DNA of 64,000 nucleotides from Aptenodytes patagonicus (taxonomy: Eukaryota; Chordata; Aves; Sphenisciformes; Spheniscidae). A model generated the notes under the pieces. That model was not told the DNA's origin. It worked only from the letters and a program-made list of their open reading frames with translations, and ran no database searches. Shown one piece after another: positions 12,041 through 24,400 of the stretch. Each line of letters starts with the position of its first letter. Position 1 is the stretch's first letter. A program made the translations under genes and the position numbers. The stretch covers positions 31,193,746-31,257,745 of the forward strand of contig NC_134951.1 of assembly GCF_965638725.1 (NCBI RefSeq), in the 5' to 3' direction.

Positions 12041-15000
12041 TTTAATTGAGCAAAAGGATCAGTTTCTGGTTCTTGCAAGCTATACCCTTGTTTATATTTC
12101 CTGCTCTGCCTCTTCTTTGAAATTGCTGAGCTGGTGAAATGGAACACAACCCAGACTCCTCTCTGAACAAACATGTACTTAAGCAGTTCACATCCTTGTC
12201 TCAAAGTAGTATCTTGCACTTACCTTTGCTCAAGTACATTTTTTTTTTCCAGAACACTTCTCCAATTTGTTAACAGCATTTTTTATTTTTATCTTGTCCT
12301 TTAACATAAGTGGGGAAAAAAAAAACAAGTTTGGTGTTTTCGAATACAGTAAGCCTGTTCTCTGTTTCATTAGCCAGGTGATTAGGGAAAACAACGAACA
12401 TTGGACTCCAGGACAGATCCCTGTCAAATCCTATTCTATACATTATTGCATTTTGACAGGCAAATCTTTTATAATTATCCATTACTCTTTTTAGATTTTT
12501 CTGTAAAATTTACTTCATTTGCTGTTCCACTGAAATTATACTCTGAATTCTCTTCATGTTTGCTACTAGTTTCAGATCAACTGTTGTTTTTATTAATAAA
12601 TGATTTTTGAAAATTATCACCTAAATTTACAACCTCTCTCTCATCAAACTTATAGTCTTGCTTATAATGTGAAGTGGGAGTTTCTCCACAGAAAGTGTAT
12701 CCTAGTGTTTTAGTGAATAATAACTCATAGCACCCATCTATATTCTATTTTCATTGAAAAGATTTGTTGATGTATAGTAATGATGCAAATTCTAAATATG
12801 TTATACAACTTATGCAGTATGGAATATTCTTTCATAAAAGTCTATGTACCCTAGCTGTTAATGATAAAAAGGTTTTCTAACTTTTCTAGTAAAAAAAATG
12901 CTTTCACTATTTTGAGGGAATGTTTATTTAATGATTATTAATGGTGTTGATCAAAAAGCACAGCTAGCCTAGCAACTGTTTATCTACCTGCATACACTGA
13001 ATTGCAAACTACCATAATGCTGGCATTGCAAATGTATGTTAAAAGGCTTAGGAGTTTATAGCAATGCTCCTCGTAATTCTTCTGCGTGTTATGGAACCAA
13101 GGCCTGGCATGGACAAACATGTAGAAAAAGCAGTCATGACATAGCACAATGTCAAAAGTAGTACCATTTTGTCAACAAAGATATAAATATATAGTCTGCT
13201 TAAAGCTGAAAAGATTAAAAGATGCTTTATTAACACCAGAAATTTCTTATATAAAGCTTTGCAACATCTGACTAGTATTCTGGAAAATCAGCAGCACGTT
13301 ATGCAAAACTACAGACTTCAAATGTATTTTTTTTTTTTAATTTATAACACTTCACAAGTTTATATTATCTAACTAGTGATGCTCAAGACATCAATCTTAG
13401 GCCTGTAAAACAGTGAAGAGTATTTTCAGACAACACTTCAAGATGAAATGTTAGCAATACAGCAGTCAATAGTGATTAATTTCAATTGAGCAGTATGAAG
13501 TAGTTATCTTTTTCTTGTTGCCTTTCTAAAGAATATGCATGAAAATTTGGTTGGGGACGCACACAACTTTAAAAATTCATAACTGCTTATTTTGAAATAA
13601 ATATTTTTGATGTTTTCGCACAGAGTTGGAATTATTTTATTTTTATTGTATACAACATATTTAGGAAACACTATTAAACAAAATATTGACCAAAATTTAG
13701 GACACGCTAGCTTCAAGCTGCATTTTTGAACCTTCTTTTGTTTTTTTTTTAAAAAGGCATTCGCTTGCCAGAAACATGAAATGTTTTTATTTAATCATAT
13801 AGTCACTGTCTTCTCAGAGCATATGTCATTGAGCACTACTTAGAAAATACGTGTAGATTTATCTTATCTTGCTATAAGATAACCCATAGAACATCAGTTC
13901 TAGTCAGGTTTTTTTTGTTTATAAATAATGGCTTTCTATAACTGAATTTAATCAGCTAGTTGGACATATACGGCGAAAGGTTTATGTCTGATGTTTTTAT
14001 TTCTTCAATGTTGTGATAAGAAAACAATATGGATAATACATATAATATATATAATGAACTTCATATTCACTAAACTCAGTTACAGGAGTTCATTATATAT
14101 TATCTCTTAAAAAGTGACTGTATACAGTGACACATAATTATAAATCCAAGACAAACCACAACGTGTCTTATAAAACCACACAAAAATTTGTTTGAAAATT
14201 GGCATAGTAAGTAGCATGACATCCTACTAATATATATATAAAATGAAGAGAAAGATACACGTTTTTATCTACTTTCATTCATTTTACCATCCTTGTAATC
14301 AGGTCCAGAAGAAGTACAATGTAGAAAGTGAACCTAAATATATTCTGAGATTTCAACTTAAAAATGTGGTCAGTGTTATGCCAGGGTAGCTTTCCAAGTC
14401 CCAAAAGAAATGAAAGAGCAATGTAACTCCATTTTATAAGGTATTTCACTGAGAAGGTTGAGTTCACTTATGTTTGGTTTAATATGCTTTATTTTAAAAT
14501 AAAAATTTGTGAAAACCAGATACACGTCTGAAATTGGATTTTTGAAACTCTGGTGTGGGAATTTGTTTTTGTTTCAAGATCAGCTTCTAGATAAATTTTA
14601 AAATTAAGATCATTATGCCTGCAGAAGCTTAAGACATGTTCCATAGCCATTTCTGGGACAGCTTTGCTTAGCCAGAGTATTTGCTACCATAGAAAAATCC
14701 TATCACATTAACACACATCATACATGCAGTGTTGTGCTTTATTACATTCTTGCCAGATGAAGAACAAGGAATAGCTATTAACCTGTGTGACTGTTGGGAC
14801 TAAATAATGAGTATGGTAAGTAAGCTGTCTGAGCAAGGAAAGTATTTTTATGGGTGTTTTCTGCCAAGAGCTTGTGAAGATGAGAGTTGGAAATAATGAG
14901 AAAGAGAAGACAGAAGACAAGCCAGAAGACAGACAGATTTCCAGAGCCCCTGAAGAAGTGTTAGGGCAGCAAAAGAGAAGTGTTTTTTCAGAATAGGAAG

Positions 15001-15829
15001 TTCTGCTTAAATGCAAAACTAGACCTGCCAAAGCAAATCAGCCTGGAACAGAGAAAAACAGTCCCATGATCTAGGGAACCCAAAAAAAATGTGTCAGATG
15101 AGTAAGGGAGAGAAGCTAATCCACCCACCAACCACAGCCTGAGACAAGGGAATGCATTTATCATGTTTCCTTAAATTATTTATTTCCTCTTGCTATCTGA
15201 GAATAAAGTGATTTCTTCTTTGGAATCCCACAAAGTTTTAGCATACCAGATGCTAAATTTCAAGTAGAATACTCTGTAGGGGAAGAGTGGAAGATCCATC
15301 AGTAGGCAACTAGCACATTTCTGTTCACACCTTCTAGTTCTGCAAGTTGACAGAGGCATTGACTGAACCTTGTTTTTACTCCACTGATGACCAAACACTT
15401 TCGCTCACAAATTCCTACACATAGATCAAAATATTGTGACAAGATAAAGAACATCAGAAATCACTGTTAATGTGGAGGTGGGGTATGAAACAAGGGTTAT
15501 CTTTAATAATAAAGGATGACAGTGGCAACAGTAACAAAAACAGAGAGCAAATCTAAAACCCACCTCCTGCCATTAAAAAAACTTTATTTTTCTTTACACC
15601 AGCTGCCATTTCCAATTTTAGGATGGGTCTTCTCTTCCTCTGTTTTAACCACGATTTGTCAGTCCCTGAATTCACATCTTCAGTCGTTCTTTCTGGTTTT
15701 AACCTACTCTCTCTGTACCTCTCTTCACAGTCATCTTCCTCATCCTTGATAATATCAGGTTTCCCAATAAAGTCCAGTTTAAGCTGTTAATTCTCTGGTT
15801 TCTTTGCCCTTTTTTTCCTCATTTGCCAA
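12041..15829. other. Intergenic, AT-rich
   Basis: It holds the 14-bp inverted repeat at 14047-14100. The first 600 nt may continue the ancient CR1-like remnant. No gene seen. Confidence 0.55.
14047..14100. repeat. 14-bp inverted repeat, 26-nt spacer
   Basis: ATATATAATGAACT (14047-14060) is complementary to AGTTCATTATATAT (14087-14100). Neighbouring AT repeats could lengthen the stem by slippage. Confidence 0.85.
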
Positions 15830-16426
15830 GGTGCTGGTTTTGGCTGGGGTAGAGTTAATTTTCTTCACAGTAGCTAGTATGGGGCTATGTTTTGGATTTG
15901 TGCTGAAAACAGTGTTGATACTACAGGGATGTTTTCATTGTTGCTGAGCAGTGCTTACACAGAGTCAGGGCCTTTTCTGCTCCTCACACCACCCCACCAG
16001 CGAGTAGGCTGGGGGTGCACAAGAAGCTGGGAGGGCACACAGCTGGGACAGCTGACCCCAACTGACCAAAGGCATATCCCATACCATGTGACGTCATGCT
16101 CAGCAATAAAAGCTGTGAGGAAGAAGAAGGAAGGGGGGGATGTTTGGGGTTACAGTGTTTGTCTTCCCAAGTAACCGTTAGGCGTGATGGAGCCCTGCTT
16201 TCCTGGAGATGGCTGAACACCTGCCTGCCGATGGGAAGTAGTGAATGAATTCCTTGTTTTGCTTTGCTTGCATGTGTGGCTTTTGCTTTCCCTATTAACC
16301 TGTCTTAATTTCAACCCATGAGTTTTATCACTTTTACTCTTCTGATTCTCTCCCCCATCCCACCGGGGGGGGAGTGAGCGAGCGGCTGGGTGGTGCTTAG
16401 TTGCTGGCTGGGGTTAAACCACGACA
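15830..16426 (+). mobile_element. Solo LTR of an endogenous retrovirus (LTR C)
   Basis: A 597-bp copy of the same family as LTR B; the first base has changed from T to G. A perfect CRE octamer (TGACGTCA, 16089-16096) stands just upstream of AATAAAAG (16105-16112). The flanking 5-mers GCCAA and GCCAT match at four of five positions, consistent with a 5-bp target-site duplication as in ERVL-like elements. It lies 787 bp from the LGSN stop codon and is oriented toward it, i.e. antisense to LGSN. Confidence 0.9.
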
Positions 16427-17212
16427 GCCATTCAATTCTGAATTAACCCATTAATTATCAAAACAGACACCAGCTCTTATTTTATTGCACAGTGGCTTGA
16501 CACTCCTGGTTTTCTATGAATCATTTCATCTTCAAGTCACCATTTGATTTCTTTTAGTATCTTTATCCACCATAATTCTTGCAAACTTCGTTCATCAGCA
16601 GAATTCCTGATGTATAGATTATTTTATAATCCCTCCTGTCTTTTTATTTATGCCCCTTAAGATACTGATTCCTGACTCTCAGATTCTACAGCCTCAGTCC
16701 TTTGCCCCTCTCTCTACAATGTTCATCATTCTAGCCTAAGTTTTAAATCAAACTCAGATTCTTCTGGTTTAACAACCCTTCAACTACTGAATAGGCTGGG
16801 AGAAACCCCATAACCATGCTGAACAAGAAATTCCCCTCCTCCCTCAGTTCTCCTGCCCCCTGGCATCATCCCCATTATTCCTACTTTTCTGCACATTATA
16901 CCTTCCTATCACAGTTGTACAGTTGCTCTTCTCCATTTCACCTTCTCTTTTCTTCTTTTCACCAGCAGGTCTGTTCACTTAAATTGAAAAAAATACTGTT
17001 TTTTAAAAGCCTGTTAATGTTATTCCATGAATATCAGCTTTGCACTGTCCTGAATGTACACAGACAATCAAATGCAATCACCATGTACTATACCAAGGAG
17101 GAAAAAAAATCCCAAAGCATTAAAAACATTTTAAAATATATTTACTAATTTCAAGATTCTTAGCCATTCACTGTATGCATTTACACAGCATCACTACAGA
17201 AGAGTGTTCTTT
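16427..17212. other. LGSN 3' UTR / 3' flank
   Basis: Downstream of the LGSN stop on the minus strand. It holds two candidate AATAAA signals and no other coding signal. Confidence 0.55.
16643..16648 (-). terminator. Candidate poly(A) signal for LGSN
   Basis: AATAAA on the minus strand about 565 nt past the stop codon. A second AATAAA lies at 16481-16486. Both fall before the LTR at 15830-16426 in the direction of transcription. Such hexamers are common in AT-rich DNA, so this is only a candidate. Confidence 0.25.
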
Positions 17213-18412
17213 CTAAATAAAATACCCCAGGCATTTATTCCTTTCACTATCCATTTCTTCAGTTTCTAACTCATAATGTTTTATGGCAACAAAATATCGG
17301 ATAAAAGTTTCGCCTAATGCTTCCTTAATGCACGAATCTTTCTCAAGCGCAACAAGAGCATCTTCTAGTTTCAGAGGGACTGATGAATGTTTCAGATCAG
17401 CAGTGTGATTTTCTTCTTGGAGCAGATCATCATATCTAAGTCCTCTCTTTACTCCATCTAGACCCGCAGCAATAGTAGCAGCAAGCACCAGGTAGGGGTT
17501 TGCTGTAGCAGAACTTAATTTATTCTCTATGTGAGTGCCTTTTCCACCATGACATTTGACATTAAAGGCACAGCTGTTATCATTATATGCCCATTTTGCA
17601 TTTACAGTTTCTTTTGATTCTTTACTGTATTTAGAATAAGGCTTACGGCAGCTGGTGGTAGGAGCCATCAAGCAGCTGATAGCTGCTGTGTGTGCCAAGA
17701 GACCCGATAACCAATTTTTTCCAATATCTGAGAGCTCCTCAACTCCATAACCAGCAGAAAACCAATTCTTCTGGCCATTCAAATCCCACAGGCTATGTGA
17801 CAGAGCACCTGAATTGTAGAGTCCTGATTCTGAGAAAAAGCTAGCCACGTAGTTATACTTCTTAGCCACCTCTTTAATGCCTGTTCTAAACGTGAAGGCA
17901 CTGTCAGCAGCATCTATGCCAAACGCTGGATGAAAAGTGATCTCCATTTGCCCAGGCCCACTGGAAGAAGAAAAGCTTTCAATGTTGGCACCAGCATAAT
18001 ACATTCCTTCAATGAGCTCCTGAATGAAAGTCTGGTCATGGTTATTTAGTATCGTGGCTGCAGGAAAGGATATTGTCTTTGAATTTACAACCTCAGTAAT
18101 GCCATAAATACAAAATTCATAAGTGAAGGCAGAGTGTAGAGAAAAGCCATTGTCCTGAAGCTGGCTCAGCTGTTTCTTGGCAATGTGCCTTGGTGAGGTC
18201 ATTAGCGGGTTGCCCAGCACGGTGAAGGAATCACATATCACTCTCGCAATCTGCTCAGTCCAGGGCAGAATTCGAAACGTTGATAAATCAGGGTTCAGGA
18301 TTATGTCACAATTAAAATTGGTTGCATTTATGTAATCTAATTCGTTATCTTTAGGATTCACGGTCAGCTCAAGATAACTTCTGGGCATGGCAACACCATG
18401 AATTGCTTTCTC
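17213..18412 (-). CDS. LGSN: LGSN terminal exon: main glutamine-synthetase catalytic-fold domain
   Basis: This exon has 399 codons and a TAG stop, opened by acceptor TTTAG|GAG at 18413-18414. It begins [16 protein letters not shown] and runs to the C-terminal GYFI. It holds the end of the N-terminal beta-grasp domain and the whole catalytic-fold domain. Family landmarks in order are: PGQMEITF (counterpart of the GQxE metal-ligand strand), [10 protein letters not shown] (counterpart of the GxHxHxSLW ATP/metal segment), a basic segment after MAPTTSC, and [16 protein letters not shown] (counterpart of RIExRxPxxxANPYL). The HxH pair and the catalytic arginines of RIExR are not preserved. That fits the known absence of synthetase activity in lengsin. 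Having most of the enzyme fold in one exon is compatible with published gene structure as I recall it. No frameshift or premature stop was seen. Confidence 0.95.
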   Translation of the reverse strand, partial: EKAIHGVAMPRSYLELTVNPKDNELDYINATNFNCDIILNPDLSTFRILPWTEQIARVICDSFTVLGNPLMTSPRHIAKKQLSQLQDNGFSLHSAFTYEFCIYGITEVVNSKTISFPAATILNNHDQTFIQELIEGMYYAGANIESFSSSSGPGQMEITFHPAFGIDAADSAFTFRTGIKEVAKKYNYVASFFSESGLYNSGALSHSLWDLNGQKNWFSAGYGVEELSDIGKNWLSGLLAHTAAISCLMAPTTSCRKPYSKYSKESKETVNAKWAYNDNSCAFNVKCHGGKGTHIENKLSSATANPYLVLAATIAAGLDGVKRGLRYDDLLQEENHTADLKHSSVPLKLEDALVALEKDSCIKEALGETFIRYFVAIKHYELETEEMDSERNKCLGYFI

Positions 18413-21400
18413 CTAAACACAGAGCAGAATGACAGATTACCAAATGAAAAAAGAACTCAACAGTATTTTTATGTATGTAAAATTGATAAAACTCAGATTC
18501 TCAGTAAGAACAACAGTCTTTCTCCTAAAAGAACACTAAAATGCAGTGATCACTAAAGTGGAGGGCAACAGCCAGTTACTGTGCCATTATTAAGCAGAAC
18601 AACCTTCTACAAGATTGGTATGAAAACCCTGGCACCAAGTATCCCAATGACCATTTTTTAAATTTCCATAAAAAACTCAAAAAATGTTCAACACCTATCT
18701 TGCATGGTCTTTATACAATTATGGGCATCACCATCTAGGTGCAAACTTTGCAAGCCAAACTTCTGTCTATAGTTACTCTATAAGGCTTTCATATCCTCTG
18801 AGCATTTCCTTTACATAGATCCAAGTGACCACACAAGACCCATGGCCATATGAATTATGAATTCAGGCTGTGACTTCTATTTATATGCCATAACACATAA
18901 CTCACCATTTTTCAAATGCAAAGTTTAACTGAAAATTCTCACTTTCTGGACTTAATAAGTTTGGGGGTAAAATGCAGAGAAGCACTTCCAAGTGAGAAAT
19001 TATTCTAGTGTTTCAGTACTCCCTTTCTACGTAGCTAACAGGATAAACATAATTATACTTTCTTCTCCATTTGAACAGAGAGCTTCAGCTTATGCAAATG
19101 AAATGTAGATAGGACTCTAAGAAAGGAACATCTACCTTCAAACAAGCACCTTTACAACTTAACTTATATTCAAACCTTTAGCTGCTGAAAACTGCAATTA
19201 TGCCAAGTTCTATCAAGTGAAATTTGGCTCATGTTTACATCTTGCCTTTATTTTTATAAGGGAAAGGATTACTATCTGAGTGAGCAGAGGAGACAGAGCA
19301 AACCTAAAAAGGGGCAAGCTCAGAGCCGAAAAGACAAAATTTTGCCTATCCAGATGGAAAATTGTTGAAATACTTCAAACTGCATACGGTGGCTTCTCTT
19401 AAAACAAACAAATAAATAAATAAAGTCTGCCTTCTTTTAAGTAGGTGGCAGTCCAGTGGTAGCAATTCACCCTGTGTGACATCCATAACCAAAACTGCAC
19501 AGTACGGTGAATACTGCTTCAAGATGTCTAAGTTGTCCATTTGACACTGAAAAGGTGTTGAAGGTGATTACCCTATAGTACTATCTCTCCCTCCTCCAAC
19601 CTCCCACCCAAAAAAATGTTAAAAAAAAAAAAAGAAATTACTCTCTGTCACTCTGTCTGTATACATACGTGTGTGTGTGTGTACACATACACATTTTTTT
19701 AGTGTTCAAAAATTTAGACTGCCATCCAAAGCTGCAATTTGTTCAGATGGCAAGGTAAACATAAAAGCTGTCTTTGAACAAGCTAATCTAGACATTTGTA
19801 ATTTGACATAGCAACTGAAAGAGAAGTTGCAATTAACCTACCACCCCTCACAAGAATTAAAATGACTGAGAGAAAGCTTGTTTTGATAAAATCCAAATGA
19901 AACCAGAGAGAGCAAATTGTATCTAGATGATACAGTTGCAGTTTAGCAATATCTAAAAGGGAAATAATGAAAACATGGCTTAGGCTTTAGAAGGAACTGG
20001 AAACAAAAGTGCTCTACATCTTTCCATGTTCATATCTTCTTTTGTGATCACTCGGTAAAGCTTAAAATGTTCATAGTGACACGTGAGTGAAACTATAATG
20101 TAGTTATGCACATGAAGTATCACAGAAGCAATATACTGAAGAGGCTGATCGGTCAAGGATGAACACAGTGAGGATTGTTTTCTAATTTGGTTCTTATTTT
20201 CTGAATCATCAATATGGCAAATATTGCTATTAAATCATCATGCAACCCAATGGTGTTTTCTTATATGACTGATGACTATAAAATTTCTCACAGCTAAAGT
20301 GATTTTCATTGTCATCTTTCTTTTAGTATTTACTCCTTTCTTTTTGCAACTTAGTGATGTTCAGTAAAACAAAATCTTTATAATGCATTGAACCTGAAAA
20401 AATAATTCTGAGGAAAGATTATTAGAAGTTCAAAGAACTGAAATTACTAGCCTTATTTAATTAGATTACTATTTGGCGGTACAGAGGAATAGATGATTGC
20501 AGGATCCCAAAGTCCAGATCCTTTGGGAACATTAACAAGTGGACGGAACAGATAATTTGTTCTAAGTTTGAGTTTCTGCCTGCACTATGAAAAAGAATAT
20601 AAAATATAAATTAAAGACAGGGCCATGAAAACACATAAAGGTACAGCTAGAAACCAAAAAACTTACGTGAAAAAAGCGAGAAGTAACATTCTTTGATCTT
20701 GACACACCATGGAGGTCTATTGATTCAAATCTGACAAACTGTACATTCTCCCTGGCCATCTGCTGCTTAATATATTCAATATGAGAGAACAGGTGAAGGA
20801 GAGTTGGACTTCCAAGGCTGTTTACATCAGGCTCTCTGCTGGACGCTATAAGTGAAGAGGAATGTTCACGTCAAACAAAATAATGAATGCTGGAATACAG
20901 GCGCAACAGTGGGAAACTACGACATGGAGTGTAAAAACAAAAATAAGAAAAAGATATGGATCATGAAACATTTTTGTAAATAAACACACTTTTTTTTCCC
21001 TGAGGACCTGTATAGAATCCCTTATTTTTTGGAATGGTCTATAACTTAAATGTTTTTTCATGTTGGTAAGAGAACACAAGGGAATCATGCGGTAAAGCTA
21101 GGAATTTCTGAGGGATACCTCAGCTGGTTTGTTGGGTGCTTTTAGGAGCACAAATAGCAGCTGGATACCTATTTCCCACTGAAAGCTGATAAAATTCAGA
21201 TGCTATATTTCTTCAATGCCTTTGAAAAGTGTATAGATACAGAAACATGATAAAAAGAGCACTTGTCTTCTACTAAACCTTTCTCAAGACCTCCTGAGGA
21301 GGTCTCTCTCTCCCCTTCCTGAGGAGACCTGCAGTCTTCTCCACCACAGGCAGCAGACTTTTAGGAGAAGTTTATGCATTTATGCACTTGCTGTTATGGA

Positions 21401-24400
21401 GTTTTCTTCTTAACTGTATTACAGCAACTGTAGGACTGTATAAACTTCTTGACATGAAAGCAGTAACATCTGCGTATAATTTCTGTAATGGAGCAGAGAG
21501 CTGGACACAGTAACTTCCTTTCACAAACCTCTCAATCTCTCAGCCTGCTTTTCTTTTGAGTGTCTATGTATTGTTTGTATTCAAGTTAAACTACATAAGG
21601 TATTAATTTCCATTTACTACAATAAACTAATTAGACCAAGGGTAAAATTTGATATTAAGGTATGAAAAAATGTGAAAAAATATTTCTTTCTACATTCCTG
21701 GGATGAAAGTCCTCCATTCTTCCAAGGAGGCTGAGAATATGATCAGATTAATTTTTGCAAATCTTTCAGATCCACAGTGGAAGATGACCAACAACAAGCC
21801 TTCATCACTATCCTTCAAGTGGAAGGTAAAAGCTTCATGCTGAGGCACTATGAAGGTTGGTTGGGAGCACTCCCAATCTCTCCAGTACCAAACTACCCAA
21901 ACTGGAATATATCTCCTTTAGCAGTAGCCATCAGGCACAAACACATCTTCTTCCACCTCTCCTTTGGGGCAAGTAGGACTGCCAGCTGTGAGGCTGTACG
22001 GAGGCTCTCCAGCTAGCCCAGCACAAGGCTGTCTGATTATTCCCTGAGAAGGCAGCAAACTCATCCACAGTCATAGACTTCTAGGAGCCTTTGAATATTA
22101 CTGGAGCATCCTCCAGCTTCAGATGGCAAGGAGGTGACAAGAATACTTCAGGTCAGTAAAGTAAGAGGTTGTTAAGTAATAAGAGTGCTCCCTGAGGAAT
22201 GACAGGTAAAAGCACACAGGGCAAAATTTTAAGTAAATACAAGAGTCTATAGGAAAACAGAGTAAGAATTGAAAAGGTAGAAGCAAGAAAGAAAGAATTT
22301 TGTCACATCCACTTCTCGTGACATCTTTCCCTCTGGTATGCTTCAGCTGTAAGCTGCTTATGAAAACAGCTTTTTTCCTCTTTCTTCTATAAACACTATG
22401 TCCTTTAAAAGATGTGCATTAAATAAGGAAGTCCTGTTTAAATATTTTGTGTAACACTCACTCTGTTACAGATGCTGCCAAAACACAATAGTGAGCAGTG
22501 AGCATATGTAAACTGGCCTTGTCTTGCATATGTCATCCAAGTAATAGTGATTTGGATACCACTTCAGTGATCCCGTAGCATTGTTTTACAACATAAATGT
22601 TTACTGACATTTAGCAGATTTAACCTCTTTATGAACCTATCAATTAGAAGTTTATTAACAGCTAATAAACTGTGGCTATTTATTAGATTAATAGAATTTA
22701 AAAAGATTCTGAAAATCTTCCTACAGAGTACAGCGAGTAGCATTTTCTTCAACTCCAGGGACAGAAGCCTGAGGTTTTTGCCTTTGTAAAAGCAGTGTTC
22801 AATCGCTTATTCTACACGTGTTTAATATCCTGTGCAAAGATGGTAGACATTTCCTGTCTACCACCTGTCGCACGGAGATTTTTATGTCTTCATATTATTC
22901 AAAGTAGAGTTTGACTGGCAACCCTTGACATCAGAATATTGCCAACTTTTGATGTAAATTTTGCAAGTATTTCTTATAGTGTCCTGAAATGTTGCCTGTT
23001 AAATTTGCATCTACCGAACAAACATTTTTCAGGTAAAAACATGTAATTCATAAAAAACAACAACTCGAACTCTGACCCAAGTAATTCTTTAAATCAGTAT
23101 TCTTGAGAGATAATGATATAAAATCAATATCTAAGAAAAACAAATGTGATATGCATTCATATTAATGATGTATGAATTTGTTTAAAAAGTAAAGCTACAA
23201 ATATACTTAATTTAAACATCTACCAATGGTAGGTAATTTTCCAAATTTTATATGTATCTGTTTTCTTCAAGCTAAAGTTATTTGAATAAATGCATAAATA
23301 CATAATTAGATTATATGAAATAACATAAGTTAACAGAAAATTCCTATAAAGTAATGTTTTTAAAGAACATTAAGCAAACAAAAATTATTAACTGAAGAAG
23401 CAAGGATTTATCTTCTCCAGTTGGACTTGTTATGATTAATGATAGATCTTTCTAAATGATGAGACTAAAACTTATATATTGGTCTAATATTAGTCTAAAA
23501 TTAGACTATATACCAGTCTGGACAGCCCACGAGTCAAAAGACAGATACTTATTCATTTACATTAGCCTTTTTCCAAAATCTGTTAGAATCAATAGAAACA
23601 CTTCCGCAGCTTTCACATACTTTTAAGAGGCAGTTCATCTTTTATATCATTTGCAGATTATCTTTCCCATTGAAGTAATAAGTTTCTGTAAATTGTATGA
23701 CAGATAAAAAATATTATCATGACTTAATATCTCTGACTGATTTTGGAAATATGAAAGGGGATTTGTTTCTTGAATAATATTTAGTGAATAACTACTGGCA
23801 GTACTTACTTTTCCCCAGCACAGGTCCCAAAATATATTTTCTTGGCAGCCACTAAATAAATCGCTGGCAAACTAAGTCCATGAAGCCAATGATGACTAAA
23901 GTTTGGAAAGGTATAGTAGGGAACTGAGTACTCTGTCTATTCCCAGTTCATACAGTCATTATCCAGAGCACTAGTTACTGGAGATAAGGTACCTAATAAA
24001 TAAGTATTAGACAGGTCTAGCTGATTTAGATACACAGTCTAAAAGTCTTACATTCTTATGAGGGAGGATTGTGTTCATAAGTATAACTGTTTCCCTAGCT
24101 CTCTGGGCCTCTAGAAATAATGGCATCTTTATTTTCATTTCAGAAAATCTACTTATGGAAACATGTATGTAAATTTCACAAGATGCTCAGATTTTGGTTC
24201 AGATTTTCATTTTAAAAATCAAATATAAATCCAGACTGGCCATCTTTCTTAAAGCAGAATGGTACATACAGATCCTTAGATATCTATATGAAAATATACA
24301 CAGAAAAGCACTTAATTTTTGTTTTTCTATGGTTCTATCTGTATTTCCCATTTAAGTTACCACTGAGAAACAATTAGTATTACTCATGTTTCTTTTGTAA

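Noticed and set aside
20562..20759. Separate small protein starting MARENVQ
   Set aside because: It is the middle of an LGSN exon read through the donor into the intron; the real exon is 20667-20845.
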